Part shown: piece by piece, positions 16,501 to 25,931 of the stretch
Position numbering within the stretch: position 1 is the stretch's first letter
Layout: each line of letters begins with the position of its first letter
Assembly: GCF_049348705.1 (NCBI RefSeq)
Contig: NZ_CP186485.1
Coordinates: forward strand, 186,001 to 250,000
DNA length: 64,000 nt
Origin: Paracoxiella cheracis
GTDB lineage: Bacteria > Pseudomonadota > Gammaproteobacteria > Coxiellales > Coxiellaceae
Direction: 5' to 3'
Translations under genes and position numbers: made by a program
The notes under the pieces: model-generated
What the model was told of the DNA's origin: nothing
Databases searched by the model: none
The model's input: only the letters and a program-made list of their open reading frames with translations

Positions 16501-16613
16501 GTATCCCTTGTTTGCCCTGAGATCGCGGATCGTTTCCGTGCTCAAACAGGCTTCCGCTTCGCTGCAGCGAACTGCGCGCGGAAACGATCCCACTCCCCGG
16601 GCTCAAGGGATAC
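16501..16613. repeat. Large concentric palindrome after feoC
   Basis: Three nested inverted repeats share nearly one centre: GTATCCCTTG (16501-16510) / CAAGGGATAC (16604-16613), GGATCGTTTCCG (16527-16538) / CGGAAACGATCC (16579-16590), and the perfect palindrome TTCGCTGCAGCGAA (16558-16571). It could form a long hairpin at the end of the feo message and stabilise or terminate it. There is no T-run, so a classical intrinsic terminator is not shown. Confidence 0.75.
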
Positions 16614-16662
16614 AACCACTTATTATTGGTATTTCAGTGTTCTCCTCGTGTACAATATCGCC

Positions 16663-17262
16663 ATGACTGATGATCACAAAGAACCGTTGTCTGATGACAT
16701 TCAAGAAGCGTTAAAGAAGCTCAATCTAGAAGACGTCGATTTTCTGCGTCCTTTAACGCCCGATGACGTTCTCTATGTATTAAGCCGCTGTCCATTTTTG
16801 CAGATGGTGAGCCTCGGGGACTCTGAGCCTCTGCCAGATGTCGAGCTCATTACGGCAAAGTCTAATTGGATTATCCATCATTATGGCGATGCGATGAGCA
16901 GCTCGCCGGGCAAGTATTTATTTCAAGGCGGTGATTTTCGTCTCAAACTAAAAGATAACGACGACGATGATGGTGGTGACGGCGACGGTGGTATTGTTAA
17001 CCCAGGCAAAGGAACCATTTGGAAGCAAGCATTCGATACCGCGCAAGAGATGATGGCGCTCGCGCAAAAACTGGGATGGACTCGTGTGAAGATTGTAGAC
17101 GGTCACCCGATCATGCAATGGGCCGCCTGGATGTATGCACAAGATGAAAAGATGCATTTAGAAGGTTACGAGCCGGATCAAGAGGCTCATGATAAACGTC
17201 GTCGCTTTAAACGTACCGATGTTGAAGAGATGGCGCTAAACATTCGTCCAGCGCGCATGTAG
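16663..17262 (+). CDS. Unknown protein with an LPD7-like segment and Asp/Gly-rich linker
   Basis: 199 residues. The middle has an acidic low-complexity linker (DNDDDDGGDGDGG). The C-terminal part (QEMMALAQKLGWTRVKIVDG, MQWAAWMYAQDEK, EGYEPD) resembles the LPD7-type domain seen in large polyvalent and mobilisation-associated proteins. No signal peptide or membrane segment. The ATG at 16663 is preferred over GTG 16648 because TACAAT at 16651-16656 looks like a -10 box, which would make the transcript almost leaderless. Function unknown. Confidence 0.7.
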   Translation: MTDDHKEPLSDDIQEALKKLNLEDVDFLRPLTPDDVLYVLSRCPFLQMVSLGDSEPLPDVELITAKSNWIIHHYGDAMSSSPGKYLFQGGDFRLKLKDNDDDDGGDGDGGIVNPGKGTIWKQAFDTAQEMMALAQKLGWTRVKIVDGHPIMQWAAWMYAQDEKMHLEGYEPDQEAHDKRRRFKRTDVEEMALNIRPARM

Positions 17263-17276
17263 AACTATTGGTTAGC

Positions 17277-18107
17277 TTAGCGTCCAGGACTAAGTGAGGA
17301 AGAGCGAACAATAGAATCATTTGGCGTTTTTGCCGTTTCTTTATTACTTTGCTTAGCTTCGCGAACAACAACATTACCCTGCTTTTGTTGTTTTTCCTGC
17401 TCTTGTATTTCAGCCAGTATATGAAGAAAGGTACCCTTTGCAAACGAAGATGGAAATGTATATACGCTGATCTTCTTAGGCCATCGTTGTTCTTTTACCT
17501 TTAATTTGTAACCCTGTTCTCTATAAGCGCGAACTGCCTTTAGAAAAGTTTCCTGGGTGATACCCTCGAAAGGTTGGTGTGTTACTGGGTTCATGATCAT
17601 GCTGGGGTTGCCACGGAGGTCAAAAGAATGAAGGATACGGTCTTTGTCGAGATCATTAGTATCTGCTGCTGATGGTGTTGTAAAGCAGAGACTAGGTTTA
17701 GATAAGCGTTCCCACTTGCTGCTCACAGTGCCATGCAACTTGTTGAGGCTGGCTATAAAGCTCTCAAGGTTTTTACAGTCGCTTAGTAGAGCAGTGTACT
17801 TGTGTTTCTTATAATCGTTGAGATGCTCCCTTAGCTTTTCCAGGTTTTCCTTAAGTGCATTCAAAAGATCCTGACATTCTTGTTTGAGGTCGTCATTGTT
17901 AGGATCAACAGATAAGTCATTGTGAAGTTCCATCATTTCTTCTAATTGTTTATTGATTCTCGGAATAAGGTTCGAGATAAATTTATTATTGCTTGGTTCG
18001 CCTCCGGGATGCTGCAACCCATTTGGCGCAGCTTTAAGAATAGCGCCTATTTTGGATAGCGGATCTTTTTGTCGAGGTAGGGATATTCGTTCGAACATGC
18101 TAGTCAT
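17277..18107 (-). CDS. Unknown coiled-coil protein, effector-like
   Basis: 276 residues, no signal peptide or membrane segment. Residues about 45-125 are rich in leucine and charged residues with heptad-like spacing (INKQLEEMMELHNDL, LLNALKENLEKLREHLNDYK), predicting a coiled coil. The C-terminus is polar and serine-rich (EQEKQQKQ, SIVRSSSLSPGR). No known family recognised. Such orphan, coiled-coil proteins with polar tails are typical candidates for Dot/Icm-secreted effectors in Legionellales, but the sequence alone does not prove this. The start is supported by GGAG before ATG. It is convergent with the preceding gene, 14 bp apart. Confidence 0.65.
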   Translation of the reverse strand: MTSMFERISLPRQKDPLSKIGAILKAAPNGLQHPGGEPSNNKFISNLIPRINKQLEEMMELHNDLSVDPNNDDLKQECQDLLNALKENLEKLREHLNDYKKHKYTALLSDCKNLESFIASLNKLHGTVSSKWERLSKPSLCFTTPSAADTNDLDKDRILHSFDLRGNPSMIMNPVTHQPFEGITQETFLKAVRAYREQGYKLKVKEQRWPKKISVYTFPSSFAKGTFLHILAEIQEQEKQQKQGNVVVREAKQSNKETAKTPNDSIVRSSSLSPGR

Positions 18108-18149
18108 GTGATCTCCATACGAAGCTGAGGGTTATCGGTCAATTATAAC

Positions 18150-19071
18150 GGTTTTGTAAAATCTCAGTCTATGCTGTATTTTGTTCGTCCATTTAATGAA
18201 CGATTGAGTGAGACTACCGGTATGAATTGTCCGCATTGTGGTTCAAGTGTTACAAAGGGTTTAAAAAAGCTGACGTCTTTAGGGTATAAACAGTTTGTTT
18301 GCAGTGATTGTGGTAAGCAATTTAATCAACGCAGTGGCACAGCGTTGAACTTTATCATGTATCCAACGGATGTGGTTAGGACGGTAGTTCAGTATTATTA
18401 TCAGTTTAAAGTCAGTCTCCACGATGTAGTTGCGTTAATGGTGATGCGGGGTTTTCATGTAACGCATCAAACGGTTCATAATTGGGTGCATCGTTTTGGT
18501 CCGGCGCTTGGGATGAGATTACGGGCACGCCGGTATCAAAAATCCAATGACCGTTGGCACGTCGATTGTACTTATTTACGTATTGAAGGCCGTTGGTGTT
18601 ATTTTTACAGGGCGATTGATGAAAAGGGCGATTTGATCGATGTCTATTTAAGTGATGTACGAGATCAGCAGGCCGCAGAAAACTTCTTCAAGCAGGCGGC
18701 TAAAACGAGTGGCATTTATCCTGAGCAAATCACGACTGATAAAGAGCCCGCCCTTTATCCTGCGATCCAAGCTGTCTTTGGTGAGTATACCGACCATCGG
18801 GATAATAACTATTTGAATAATCGTATTGAGCAATCCCATCGAGGCATCAAATCACGTATGCGTGTGATGAAGGGATTCAAGAATATATTTTGCGCATTAC
18901 GGTTTTGTACAGTCTTTGAAGAAATACAGCAGTTTTTTAGAGAAACAAATAAAAATCTCAGGACAATTCTATCTAAATTTCAAACCTTCAATCAATTATT
19001 CCAACAAGCTTTCTGAATAACTCTATTATAGAAGCATATGAGTCAATAGTTGACTGAGTTTTTAAAGAACC
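18150..19071 (+). mobile_element. IS6-family-like element, copy 1 (922 bp)
   Basis: Terminal inverted repeats are GGTTTTGTAAAATCTCAGTC at the left and, inverted, GGTTCTTTAAAAACTCAGTC at the right. The second copy at 56339-57260 has the same 922-bp extent. No target duplication is visible at either copy, which may reflect recombination between IS6-type copies. It cuts into the gene that starts at 19161. Confidence 0.9.
18171..19016 (+). CDS. IS6-family-like DDE transposase with zinc ribbon (copy 1)
   Basis: 281 residues. The N-terminal zinc ribbon is CPHCGSS...CSDCGKQF. Next is the IS6-type HTH region (VSLHDVVALMVMRGFHVTHQTVHNWVHRFG), then a DDE core with WHVDCTYLRIEG, TTDKEPALYP and NRIEQSHRGIKSRMRVMKGFK. 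The frame is intact. It differs from the copy at 56394-57239 by only two residues (Gly to Asp early, Thr to Lys late). Confidence 0.93.
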   Translation: MLYFVRPFNERLSETTGMNCPHCGSSVTKGLKKLTSLGYKQFVCSDCGKQFNQRSGTALNFIMYPTDVVRTVVQYYYQFKVSLHDVVALMVMRGFHVTHQTVHNWVHRFGPALGMRLRARRYQKSNDRWHVDCTYLRIEGRWCYFYRAIDEKGDLIDVYLSDVRDQQAAENFFKQAAKTSGIYPEQITTDKEPALYPAIQAVFGEYTDHRDNNYLNNRIEQSHRGIKSRMRVMKGFKNIFCALRFCTVFEEIQQFFRETNKNLRTILSKFQTFNQLFQQAF

Positions 19072-19161
19072 CTTTTTCGAATCTTTCTTTTCCATTTTCT
19101 CCTTAATTTTTTGAATTTCGTTTTTTAATTCATTCTCTGACAACTGTGTCAAGCCATCCAT
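19072..19161 (-). pseudogene. N-terminal fragment of a small unknown protein cut by IS6
   Basis: From an ATG at 19161 the frame reads MDGLTQLSENELKNEIQKIK and further lysine-rich helix, then runs into the IS6 end at 19071. It may start at 19206 instead. Too short to identify; the 3' part of the gene is not present in the window. Confidence 0.4.
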
Positions 19162-19348
19162 ATTTCTTATCCTTAAGTAATCATTAAAGAAAATTAACTT
19201 TAACAATTTAACTTTTTTTCTAGGGAAAAATATGGATCGTTTTAAAAATTAGAGTACTTTTACTTGCAAGGCTTCTTCGAATGTCGTTATACAATCAACC
19301 ACTCTAAATTTCTTAAAAGATCTATATTTTTTCTTTGAGGAGTTATAA

Positions 19349-20974
19349 ATGCAACTAATATCTAACAGTATTTCAAACCTTAATACTTCGGATCGTAGTT
19401 ATTTAGATCGCGTGAACACTCCAATAATTTTTTACGAACCCACAGAAACCGATCTAATTAATTCTTCAAATTCAGAACTTATTGTAAGAAACCCAAATGA
19501 AACAAGTACCAAATGGGAAAAACTAAAAAAAGCAGGTGTGATAGTTAAATGGATCGTAAATATAGTCCTCTATACAGGGCCTGTATGTCTCGTATTTTTT
19601 CTATTAAGCCTGCCTAAAGGCATCGGGCCAGGAGCTATCTCAGCCGTAGTAAATGCTCCAGTGGCAGCACTATTTTTTAATGATTTTTTTGAGAAAATAC
19701 TAGCGAACTTTAACCCACGACGGGTGAATATTCCTTTTTTCTTATTTTCTATTACAGGATTCCCAGCAGGAATTTTAACCGGCATTACCGGGCTGCAAGT
19801 TGCAACAGATGCCATCAAAAAAAATCTGCCAAGCATTTTTCATCCGTATGCACAGTTAGTATTTTTTTGTTACAGCCTCACAACGCGTAGTGTTGGATGC
19901 CCTTTAGCGATGCATGAATTATCAGAGTTTTTGTTGCGACGGTGGTACGGCCGACTTAAACCTGTCTATCAATTTTTAAATGACCTTGAAGCGAATTTTA
20001 TGCTTTCTGACGTACAGCAAATTCGAGCGACTAGCTACGAAGGTTTTGTGACACAGTTTTATGACACGCTAGAAAATAAAAACATAAAACCCGGGAAGCA
20101 CCCAACGTTCATACTCTATAAAATACTTGAAAAACTCGCACAAATAGCAACCTTAATATTTTCCCAGCATTATTTTAACTTATTTCAACAACTCAGCGCT
20201 GAAGGATGGTCTAAGATTAATAATGACTTGGCAGAAAAGTGCGAACTGATCACTTCAACCGCAGTCCCTACTCAAATTTTTATTGATCGTTTAGCCTGCA
20301 TGTTTCCATCCACACTCGTACGCACTCTTCGCGACAGCTATATACGTGCACGATATTATATGGGAGGAGATAAATTAAAAAAAGGACTCATCACTACTGG
20401 AGCGGTAGCTGTTGCGCTGGGATCTTTAGTACTTGCTTATTATACGGGTGATGGAATGGCAGAAGAAGAAGAGCGATATGAGTTTGCTGCACTGAACCAT
20501 ACTCTGTCTATCTGCGTGAATCAACCTAATTTAAGCCCATTTAATTTCGGTGATTTCTTAAATCAACAATTAATGACACTATTTGCCGGCTTGCTTTGTA
20601 ATGGTACCGGCACCCTGCTGTTCCTCGGCAACTATGTACTTAGAAATACTGTCCCAAAATACTCAGCACTAGACGTTTTGTATAAAATGGAAGGCAGTAC
20701 TATGCTCAATTGGTCGGCATTTGAAAAAGAGTTTGGTACCAAAATCGTCGACAATATTCAACGTTCTCGAAAAAATTGCATTGAAGCGATTGAGGAGTCA
20801 CGCAGCAACCAGGCTCGCCGCTGTTGGCACAATAATTTATGCCCCTCATTGAAAATTCTATGTTTTTGGAAACCTTCTAAAGAAGGAACCGACAGAGAAC
20901 CCGTACTATCAGAAAGTAATACATCGTCCACATCATCAGAAAGCGATAACGAACTTACGCGCCATCTTATGTAA
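19349..20974 (+). CDS. Multipass membrane protein of unknown function (paralogue 2)
   Basis: 541 residues, start supported by GAGGAGTTATAAATG. The N-terminal 60 residues are polar. A membrane block follows (WIVNIVLYTGPVCLVFFLLSL, then the hydrophobic stretch up to FFNDFF, FFLFSITGFPAGILTGITGL, YAQLVFFCYSLTTRS), then a long hydrophilic middle and a second membrane block (GLITTGAVAVALGSLVLAYY, LLCNGTGTLLFLGNYV). The tail is serine-rich. The order of blocks and the local matches GDGM/ADGM and LCNGTGTLLF/CANIGTALTF suggest distant relationship to 4638-6209. No family recognised. Confidence 0.72.
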   Translation: MQLISNSISNLNTSDRSYLDRVNTPIIFYEPTETDLINSSNSELIVRNPNETSTKWEKLKKAGVIVKWIVNIVLYTGPVCLVFFLLSLPKGIGPGAISAVVNAPVAALFFNDFFEKILANFNPRRVNIPFFLFSITGFPAGILTGITGLQVATDAIKKNLPSIFHPYAQLVFFCYSLTTRSVGCPLAMHELSEFLLRRWYGRLKPVYQFLNDLEANFMLSDVQQIRATSYEGFVTQFYDTLENKNIKPGKHPTFILYKILEKLAQIATLIFSQHYFNLFQQLSAEGWSKINNDLAEKCELITSTAVPTQIFIDRLACMFPSTLVRTLRDSYIRARYYMGGDKLKKGLITTGAVAVALGSLVLAYYTGDGMAEEEERYEFAALNHTLSICVNQPNLSPFNFGDFLNQQLMTLFAGLLCNGTGTLLFLGNYVLRNTVPKYSALDVLYKMEGSTMLNWSAFEKEFGTKIVDNIQRSRKNCIEAIEESRSNQARRCWHNNLCPSLKILCFWKPSKEGTDREPVLSESNTSSTSSESDNELTRHLM

Positions 20975-21074
20975 ACATACCCCTAGATATACTCCGTCTT
21001 ATCGTTAAGATATACTCCATCTTATTATTAGTTTATTTTATCTAAAATACTACCACTAACGTCCAGGGGCACTT

Positions 21075-22542
21075 ATGAGAGATCAACTCGAAACGACTCT
21101 TACAGAATCTTCAACCCACAAAGGCTATTCTTTTGTAATCCTCATTGCTAGCGTTGCCGCTCTGGCAGGCATTTTGTTTGGGTTTGACACGGGGATTATA
21201 TCTGGCGCTATCCTATACATTAAGCAAGAATTTCTACTGACACCGTTATCAGAAGGCTTTGTCGTTTGTGCAGTACTCATCGGCGCCCTTTTGGGATGTC
21301 TCATCAGCGGCCGCCTTACCGATTATTGTGGACGGCGTAGCATGCTCATTATTACAGGTCTATTGTTTCTCATCGGCACCCTTATCTCTGCCTTCGCCAC
21401 GTTTATATCTTTATTAATTATCGGCCGAATCATCGTAGGTATTGCTATCGGGGCTGCCTCTTTTACAGCACCTATGTATATTATCAGAGATTGCACCTTC
21501 TGAACATCGCGGCATGCTGGTCTCGTTAAATCAGTTAGCGATTACGGTGGGCATCGTGCTTTCCTATGCAGTTGACGCTTATTTCGCAAGACGCGGTTTA
21601 GATTGGCGAATGATGCTTGGCTCCGGTGTGCTACCGGCTGCTGGCTTTCTGTTTGGCATGTTGTTTTTACCTCGAAGCCCTCGTTGGCTAGTTTATAAAG
21701 GACATGGAGAAGCGGCCAAAACCATATTACGAAAAATCCGAGGCAAACAAGATATAGAGCACGAGCTACTTGAAATTGAAAAGAGCATAAGAATGCGAAG
21801 CAGTTGGCGATTACTAACACAAAAATGGGCGCGCTCAGCCTTAATTATTGGTCTCGGGCTTGCTTTTTTTCAACAGTGCACTGGAATTAATACCATTATT
21901 TATTATGCACCGACCATTTTCGAAATGGCGGGCAATCACAGCGCAGTAGGGGCGATATCTACAACTTTAACAGTCGGCTTCGTTAATGTCGGCATGACTA
22001 TCGTCTCGTTGTTTTTATTAGATAAATGGGGAAGACGCCCACTGCTTATCATCGGTTTAGTGGGCATGACCTTAGGATTGTTAGGCTTGAGCTCAGCTTT
22101 CTATTTTGGCCACACGACTGGTTTTACGAAAGCATTACCGCTAGCGAGTATGATTTTATACATCGCTTGTTTTGCAATAAGTCTAGGCCCGATCATGTGG
22201 TTAATCATTTCAGAAATATTTCCCTTGGAAATACGCGGCCTTGGATCCAGCATCGCGGTAGGTGCAAGTTGGGGATTTAACATGATTGTTACACTGACTT
22301 TTTTACCATTAATCCATTTGCTCAGCGCAAGCGCCACCCTCTTTATTTATGCTATTTTTTGTTTGGTCGGATTATGGTTTGTCCTGGCAATCATACCTGA
22401 AACGAAAGGTGTTCACCTGGAAACCATTGAAGCTAACCTTCGCGCCGGTCTTAAGGGTCGTCAACTGGGTAAACACCTAGCGTGTAGCGCAGAATCCCGT
22501 TTAGCGGCAGGTGATTTAGAAAATAAAGTAGAGTTACCGTGA
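21075..22542 (+). pseudogene. MFS sugar porter (GalP/XylE type) with a frameshift
   Basis: A sugar/H+ symporter of about 488 residues in two frames. Frame 1 (21075-21503) carries FGFDTGIISGAILYI and GRLTDYCGRRS and ends ...FTAPMYI. Frame 2 resumes with SEIAPSEHRGML, PRSPRWLVYKG, QQCTGINTIIYYAPTIF and PETKGVHLE. The break is at about 21481-21486, where ATGTATATTATCAGAG has one extra base compared with the expected APMYISEIAP. Everything else is intact, so this is a recent mutation, a sequencing error, or less likely recoding. Located downstream of the membrane protein gene. Confidence 0.88.
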
Positions 22543-23020
22543 TACTGCAACTTAAGCCAATTATTCACACGGCAAGTAATTTCTCATGGTTTGCTTTATC
22601 GTGCATGGCGTGAGTGGCTTTTTTAATATTACTTCAAAATTTGCTTTATTAACCTTTCGCAGCAATAGCCACCATCAGCTCATGCTTTTATAATCCAAAA
22701 ATTTTTACCTTTCTAATACTTACATTCTTTACTCTAAGTTTTAGCTATCTAATACTCTTAATTAACAAACAAGAAGGAAGTACAAAATTTATTCAGCACA
22801 GAGTTTATTTTTATTGCTGCTTTCGTTTTTCTAATTGCTTTTATTGTATTATGCTTTGCTCCGAAGTTAATTCGGCTAATGAATTATGATGCTCTAAATT
22901 CACCCAAGACACGTCCCTCTAACGCCACACCCTCGTGTTAACTATATCAACCAAACTCAACCACTACGCAAAACTTAACGTTGCGATTTTGATCAAACTT
23001 TTCTGGAAAATGAAGCATTT
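22543..23020. other. Intergenic stretch with a startless open frame
   Basis: 478 bp of AT-rich sequence between the sugar porter and the GguC-like gene. The only coding-like feature is an open frame 22762-22941 (+) with one strong hydrophobic segment (FIFIAAFVFLIAFIVLCFAP) followed by a short polar tail, preceded by AAGAAGGAAG. It has no ATG, GTG or TTG before the hydrophobic part, so it may be a decayed small membrane protein gene. Nothing else is supported. Confidence 0.35.
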
Positions 23021-23911
23021 TTAAGCGTATATCTTATTTTCAAGTCGGATCGAATTTATAAAAGGTATTGGTAGCCACCGCGAAACCACCTCAATTTGAT
23101 CGCCATCAGTGAGTTGCTTATTATCCATAAAGCTAGCCACATCTGACCCCAGATATAAATAATGCAGCATTCCTGGTTGACAGAATTGGTCATGCCTAAA
23201 TAGAAGATCCTCGAGCTCCTCAAGTGGATAAATTATCGAGTCAAGCCCTGTGCTAAGCTTTCGGCTCCAGACTACTTGTCTATCATTATTAATAATAGAA
23301 ACATCTGCTGTAACACTGCTAGGTATTTCACCTAAATGGATAAACGCCGATACGGAACAATTCATTAACTTTGCTTGTGCCAGGTAATTGGGATGTTTTT
23401 TCCTGGATAATCGGTCATAAAACTCATTACCTAAAGTCCAGCCTACTCTCATTGGCATCTTATCTCTCGTTATATAATACAATGCAACTATCTCTATCTC
23501 TTCAACTCCATTCCCAGCAAAACTTGGCACGATCAAATCATCATCATTCGTCTTTACAATACAACCGTTGCCTTTATAAAACCATTCCGGCTGTATCGCG
23601 AGTGCATCTTTCCATGATAGTCCTCTTGATCGAATGGCCCTACGATGAGTCAGGCCCGCACCACTCACAACTCCCATCATTGGATTTGACGGCATAAACG
23701 GTTTCTTAAAACTGACATTCAACAGCCAATCAGTTAACTCCATTTCTTCCGTAAACAATGAGGACACATATTTTTCAAAAGTATCGGCTGATGTTTCAAA
23801 GTCTGATAAAAGATCATACAAGCTATATTTATCTCTCGCTATACGAACTTGAGTGCCACATATCTGAGCTATCCCGGGTTGGCCATGATAAGAAAATTCA
23901 CAAAAACTCAT
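23021..23911 (-). CDS. GguC/fumarylacetoacetase-like protein
   Basis: 296 residues. The text FAGNGVEEIEIVALYYI, MRVGWTLGNEFYDRL, YLAQAKLMNCSVSAF and QFCQPGMLHYLYLGSD matches the GguC group of the fumarylacetoacetate-hydrolase fold (family pattern GEE-EIAGLY, GF-LGNEFSDH, YLAHSKLR-CS). Members act on 2-oxo acids or sugar-acid derivatives, and the substrate here is not known. The start ATG 23911 lies 13 bp after the exporter stop; the longer frame is not supported. Last gene of a leftward operon with exporter, unknown protein and acyltransferase. Confidence 0.72.
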   Translation of the reverse strand: MSFCEFSYHGQPGIAQICGTQVRIARDKYSLYDLLSDFETSADTFEKYVSSLFTEEMELTDWLLNVSFKKPFMPSNPMMGVVSGAGLTHRRAIRSRGLSWKDALAIQPEWFYKGNGCIVKTNDDDLIVPSFAGNGVEEIEIVALYYITRDKMPMRVGWTLGNEFYDRLSRKKHPNYLAQAKLMNCSVSAFIHLGEIPSSVTADVSIINNDRQVVWSRKLSTGLDSIIYPLEELEDLLFRHDQFCQPGMLHYLYLGSDVASFMDNKQLTDGDQIEVVSRWLPIPFINSIRLENKIYA

Positions 23912-23924
23912 CGTGCTCCTAATC

Positions 23925-24232
23925 CTAATTGCTCTGTTTTGCCAAATGAGGCTTGGGTTTTCGCGAACATAAAATGACACCCGTCGCAATGAACAAAGCA
24001 CCTATATAATGATAGGCAAATAAGGGTGTTTTCAGAAAGACCACGCTTAACACAGCCCCTGAAATAGGCACAAAGTGAGTAAAAACTTCGCCCCGAGTCG
24101 CACCGATCTGACTGATGCCTTTATTCCACAACAGGTAAGCCAATATCGAAGGAAAAATGGCTAGATAAGCAATTCCTGCTATCAATGATGAACTAAAATG
24201 CAATGACATCGCAGTGATTCTTGTAACCCCTT
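23925..24232 (-). pseudogene. C-terminal part of an EamA (DMT) exporter, split by IS3-type element
   Basis: About 100 codons (SLIAGIAYLAIFPSILAYLLWN, GEVFTHFVPISGAVLSVVFL, ALFIATGVIL) form the last four helices of a 10-helix EamA transporter. The front part is at 27220-27820. Removing the IS3 element and one copy of its AAG duplication gives Y-E-G-V-T-R in frame, so the gene was intact before insertion. Confidence 0.88.
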
Positions 24233-24318
24233 AATCTTCCCCTAAATTACCGGACACTAATTTGTTAAAATCTATGAATTGGACTTTGGGTAAATTTATA
24301 AAAATAATTAAAAATTGC

Positions 24319-24392
24319 TTGACATAGAAACCGAAAAAAAATTTTACGTTGTAAACAACGTTTGTTCGAAAAAATAAAATAAGGAACAAACG
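24319..24392 (+). promoter_or_regulatory. IS4-type leader: -35 box and hairpin at the transposase start
   Basis: TTGACA lies at 24319-24324. Downstream, ACGTTGT/ACAACGT (24346-24361) and CGTTTGTTC/GAACAAACG (24359-24367, 24384-24392) are two inverted repeats that overlap by three bases and cannot form together. The second ends directly at the ATG and covers part of AAGGA, so it would reduce translation of the transposase, like the protective hairpins known in IS10 and IS50. The same sequence occurs in copies A and D. Confidence 0.55.
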
Positions 24393-25931
24393 ATGTTAGC
24401 GACAGAAAAACTAAAACAATTCCGTACATTCCTCTACAACATCTTCCCCGCGCGACGCGATGCCAATATGAATTTACTCGATGCCCTTTCAAGCCATGGC
24501 CATCGCTGCAAAACACCCATAGAATTATGTGAATCGCCATACTTTGAACGTGAATACAGTAGTATTACCGATGCGATTAGCGATGGTTTGTCGGTAGCAA
24601 ATTGTTGGGATAGCATGATGAAAATACAATATGAACATGTGAGTCATAGCGATGACCGTGTGATCATTATTGCGGATACGACACCACAGTCGCGTCAAAG
24701 TGCACACTGTGTTGAAGATCGCCATGTGGTTTACAGCCCTAATCCAGCACCGGGTAACAAACCGATTACCATTGGACATGAATATTCAACGGTATCACTA
24801 TTGCCCAATGATGGTGCAGCTCAAGAAAAGCATTGGTTAGTTCCACTGGATACGAGGCGCGTTAAAAGCGATGAAAAAGGCAATGTAGTTGGGATGCAGC
24901 AAATTAACCGTTGTATTGCAGACTTAGCGCTTACTCATAAATTGGTGGTTAGCGTGGCTGATTCAAAATATGGTACAGAAGCTTGCCGTAAACTGGTTAG
25001 CGAAAATCCCAATTGGGTACATCTTTTCCGTTTTAACAGTACCCGTAATGTTTTCGCGCCCGCATCAATAGAAGATAATACCTCAGGAAGTATAAAACGC
25101 TATGGTGATGCGATGAAACTAAACGACAGCACGACTCACCGTGAATCCGATGAGATTGTGCAGCAACCCATTACAACCCGCAGTGGCAAAACTTACCAAT
25201 TGGAGATTAAAATATGGCGTGACCAATTACTGCGTGGTTCAAAGCAATTTAAAGGATATGAGCATCCTGTTACTGTTGTGCAATTGGTTGCGGTTGATGC
25301 TAACGGTAAATCTTTATATAAAAATCCACTCTGGTTAGGACTCGCTGGTGAACGACGTAATGAAATCACAGCATTAGAAGCGTATCACTATTACGATAGA
25401 CGCTATGACATTGAACACTACTTTCGTTTTGGTAAAGACAAACTGTTATTTGACCGATACCAAACACCGGATGTTAAGCACGAAGAAGATTGGTGGCGGA
25501 TGACAGCATTAGCGTATACGCAACTTTATCTAGCGAGGAATCTTGCCCCGATTTTACCGAAAAAATGGGAGCGGTATTTGCCGAGCTTCCAAGTGGATAA
25601 CGAAAAACCATCAATAACTGCGACCCCTTCACAAACGCAACGGGGTTTTTCTACGGTGCTTGATACCGTTGGCACGCCTGCTAATCTCTGCAAACCACGC
25701 GGTAATCCGCAAGGCAGAACCAAAGGTGATACGCAGCGGAAATGCACGCGACATCCTGCTATTTTCAAAAATAGCAACTCAAAAATTAAAACGATTCAGA
25801 GGACTGAAGAAAAGACGCAAAACTCAGACCCTGAAAAAATAGAGGATTTGATTGGGATAGTAAAATCATGGTTGGATAAAATAAATTTTACACCTGAGAA
25901 ATTCTACGAATTGCTGCAAAAAACAGCTTAA
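24393..25931 (+). CDS. IS4-superfamily DDE transposase (copy C)
   Basis: 512 residues with an intact frame and the same catalytic motifs as copy A (IIADTTPQS, VSVADSKYG, YREK block). It differs near residue 450, where TQRKCTRH replaces TQGKRTRH, in the basic C-terminal region. Potentially active. Confidence 0.93.
   Translation: MLATEKLKQFRTFLYNIFPARRDANMNLLDALSSHGHRCKTPIELCESPYFEREYSSITDAISDGLSVANCWDSMMKIQYEHVSHSDDRVIIIADTTPQSRQSAHCVEDRHVVYSPNPAPGNKPITIGHEYSTVSLLPNDGAAQEKHWLVPLDTRRVKSDEKGNVVGMQQINRCIADLALTHKLVVSVADSKYGTEACRKLVSENPNWVHLFRFNSTRNVFAPASIEDNTSGSIKRYGDAMKLNDSTTHRESDEIVQQPITTRSGKTYQLEIKIWRDQLLRGSKQFKGYEHPVTVVQLVAVDANGKSLYKNPLWLGLAGERRNEITALEAYHYYDRRYDIEHYFRFGKDKLLFDRYQTPDVKHEEDWWRMTALAYTQLYLARNLAPILPKKWERYLPSFQVDNEKPSITATPSQTQRGFSTVLDTVGTPANLCKPRGNPQGRTKGDTQRKCTRHPAIFKNSNSKIKTIQRTEEKTQNSDPEKIEDLIGIVKSWLDKINFTPEKFYELLQKTA

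Noticed and set aside
16501..16613. Integron attC site
   Set aside because: No GTTRRRY/RYYYAAC core sites, no integrase, and the feo genes are not cassette-like.
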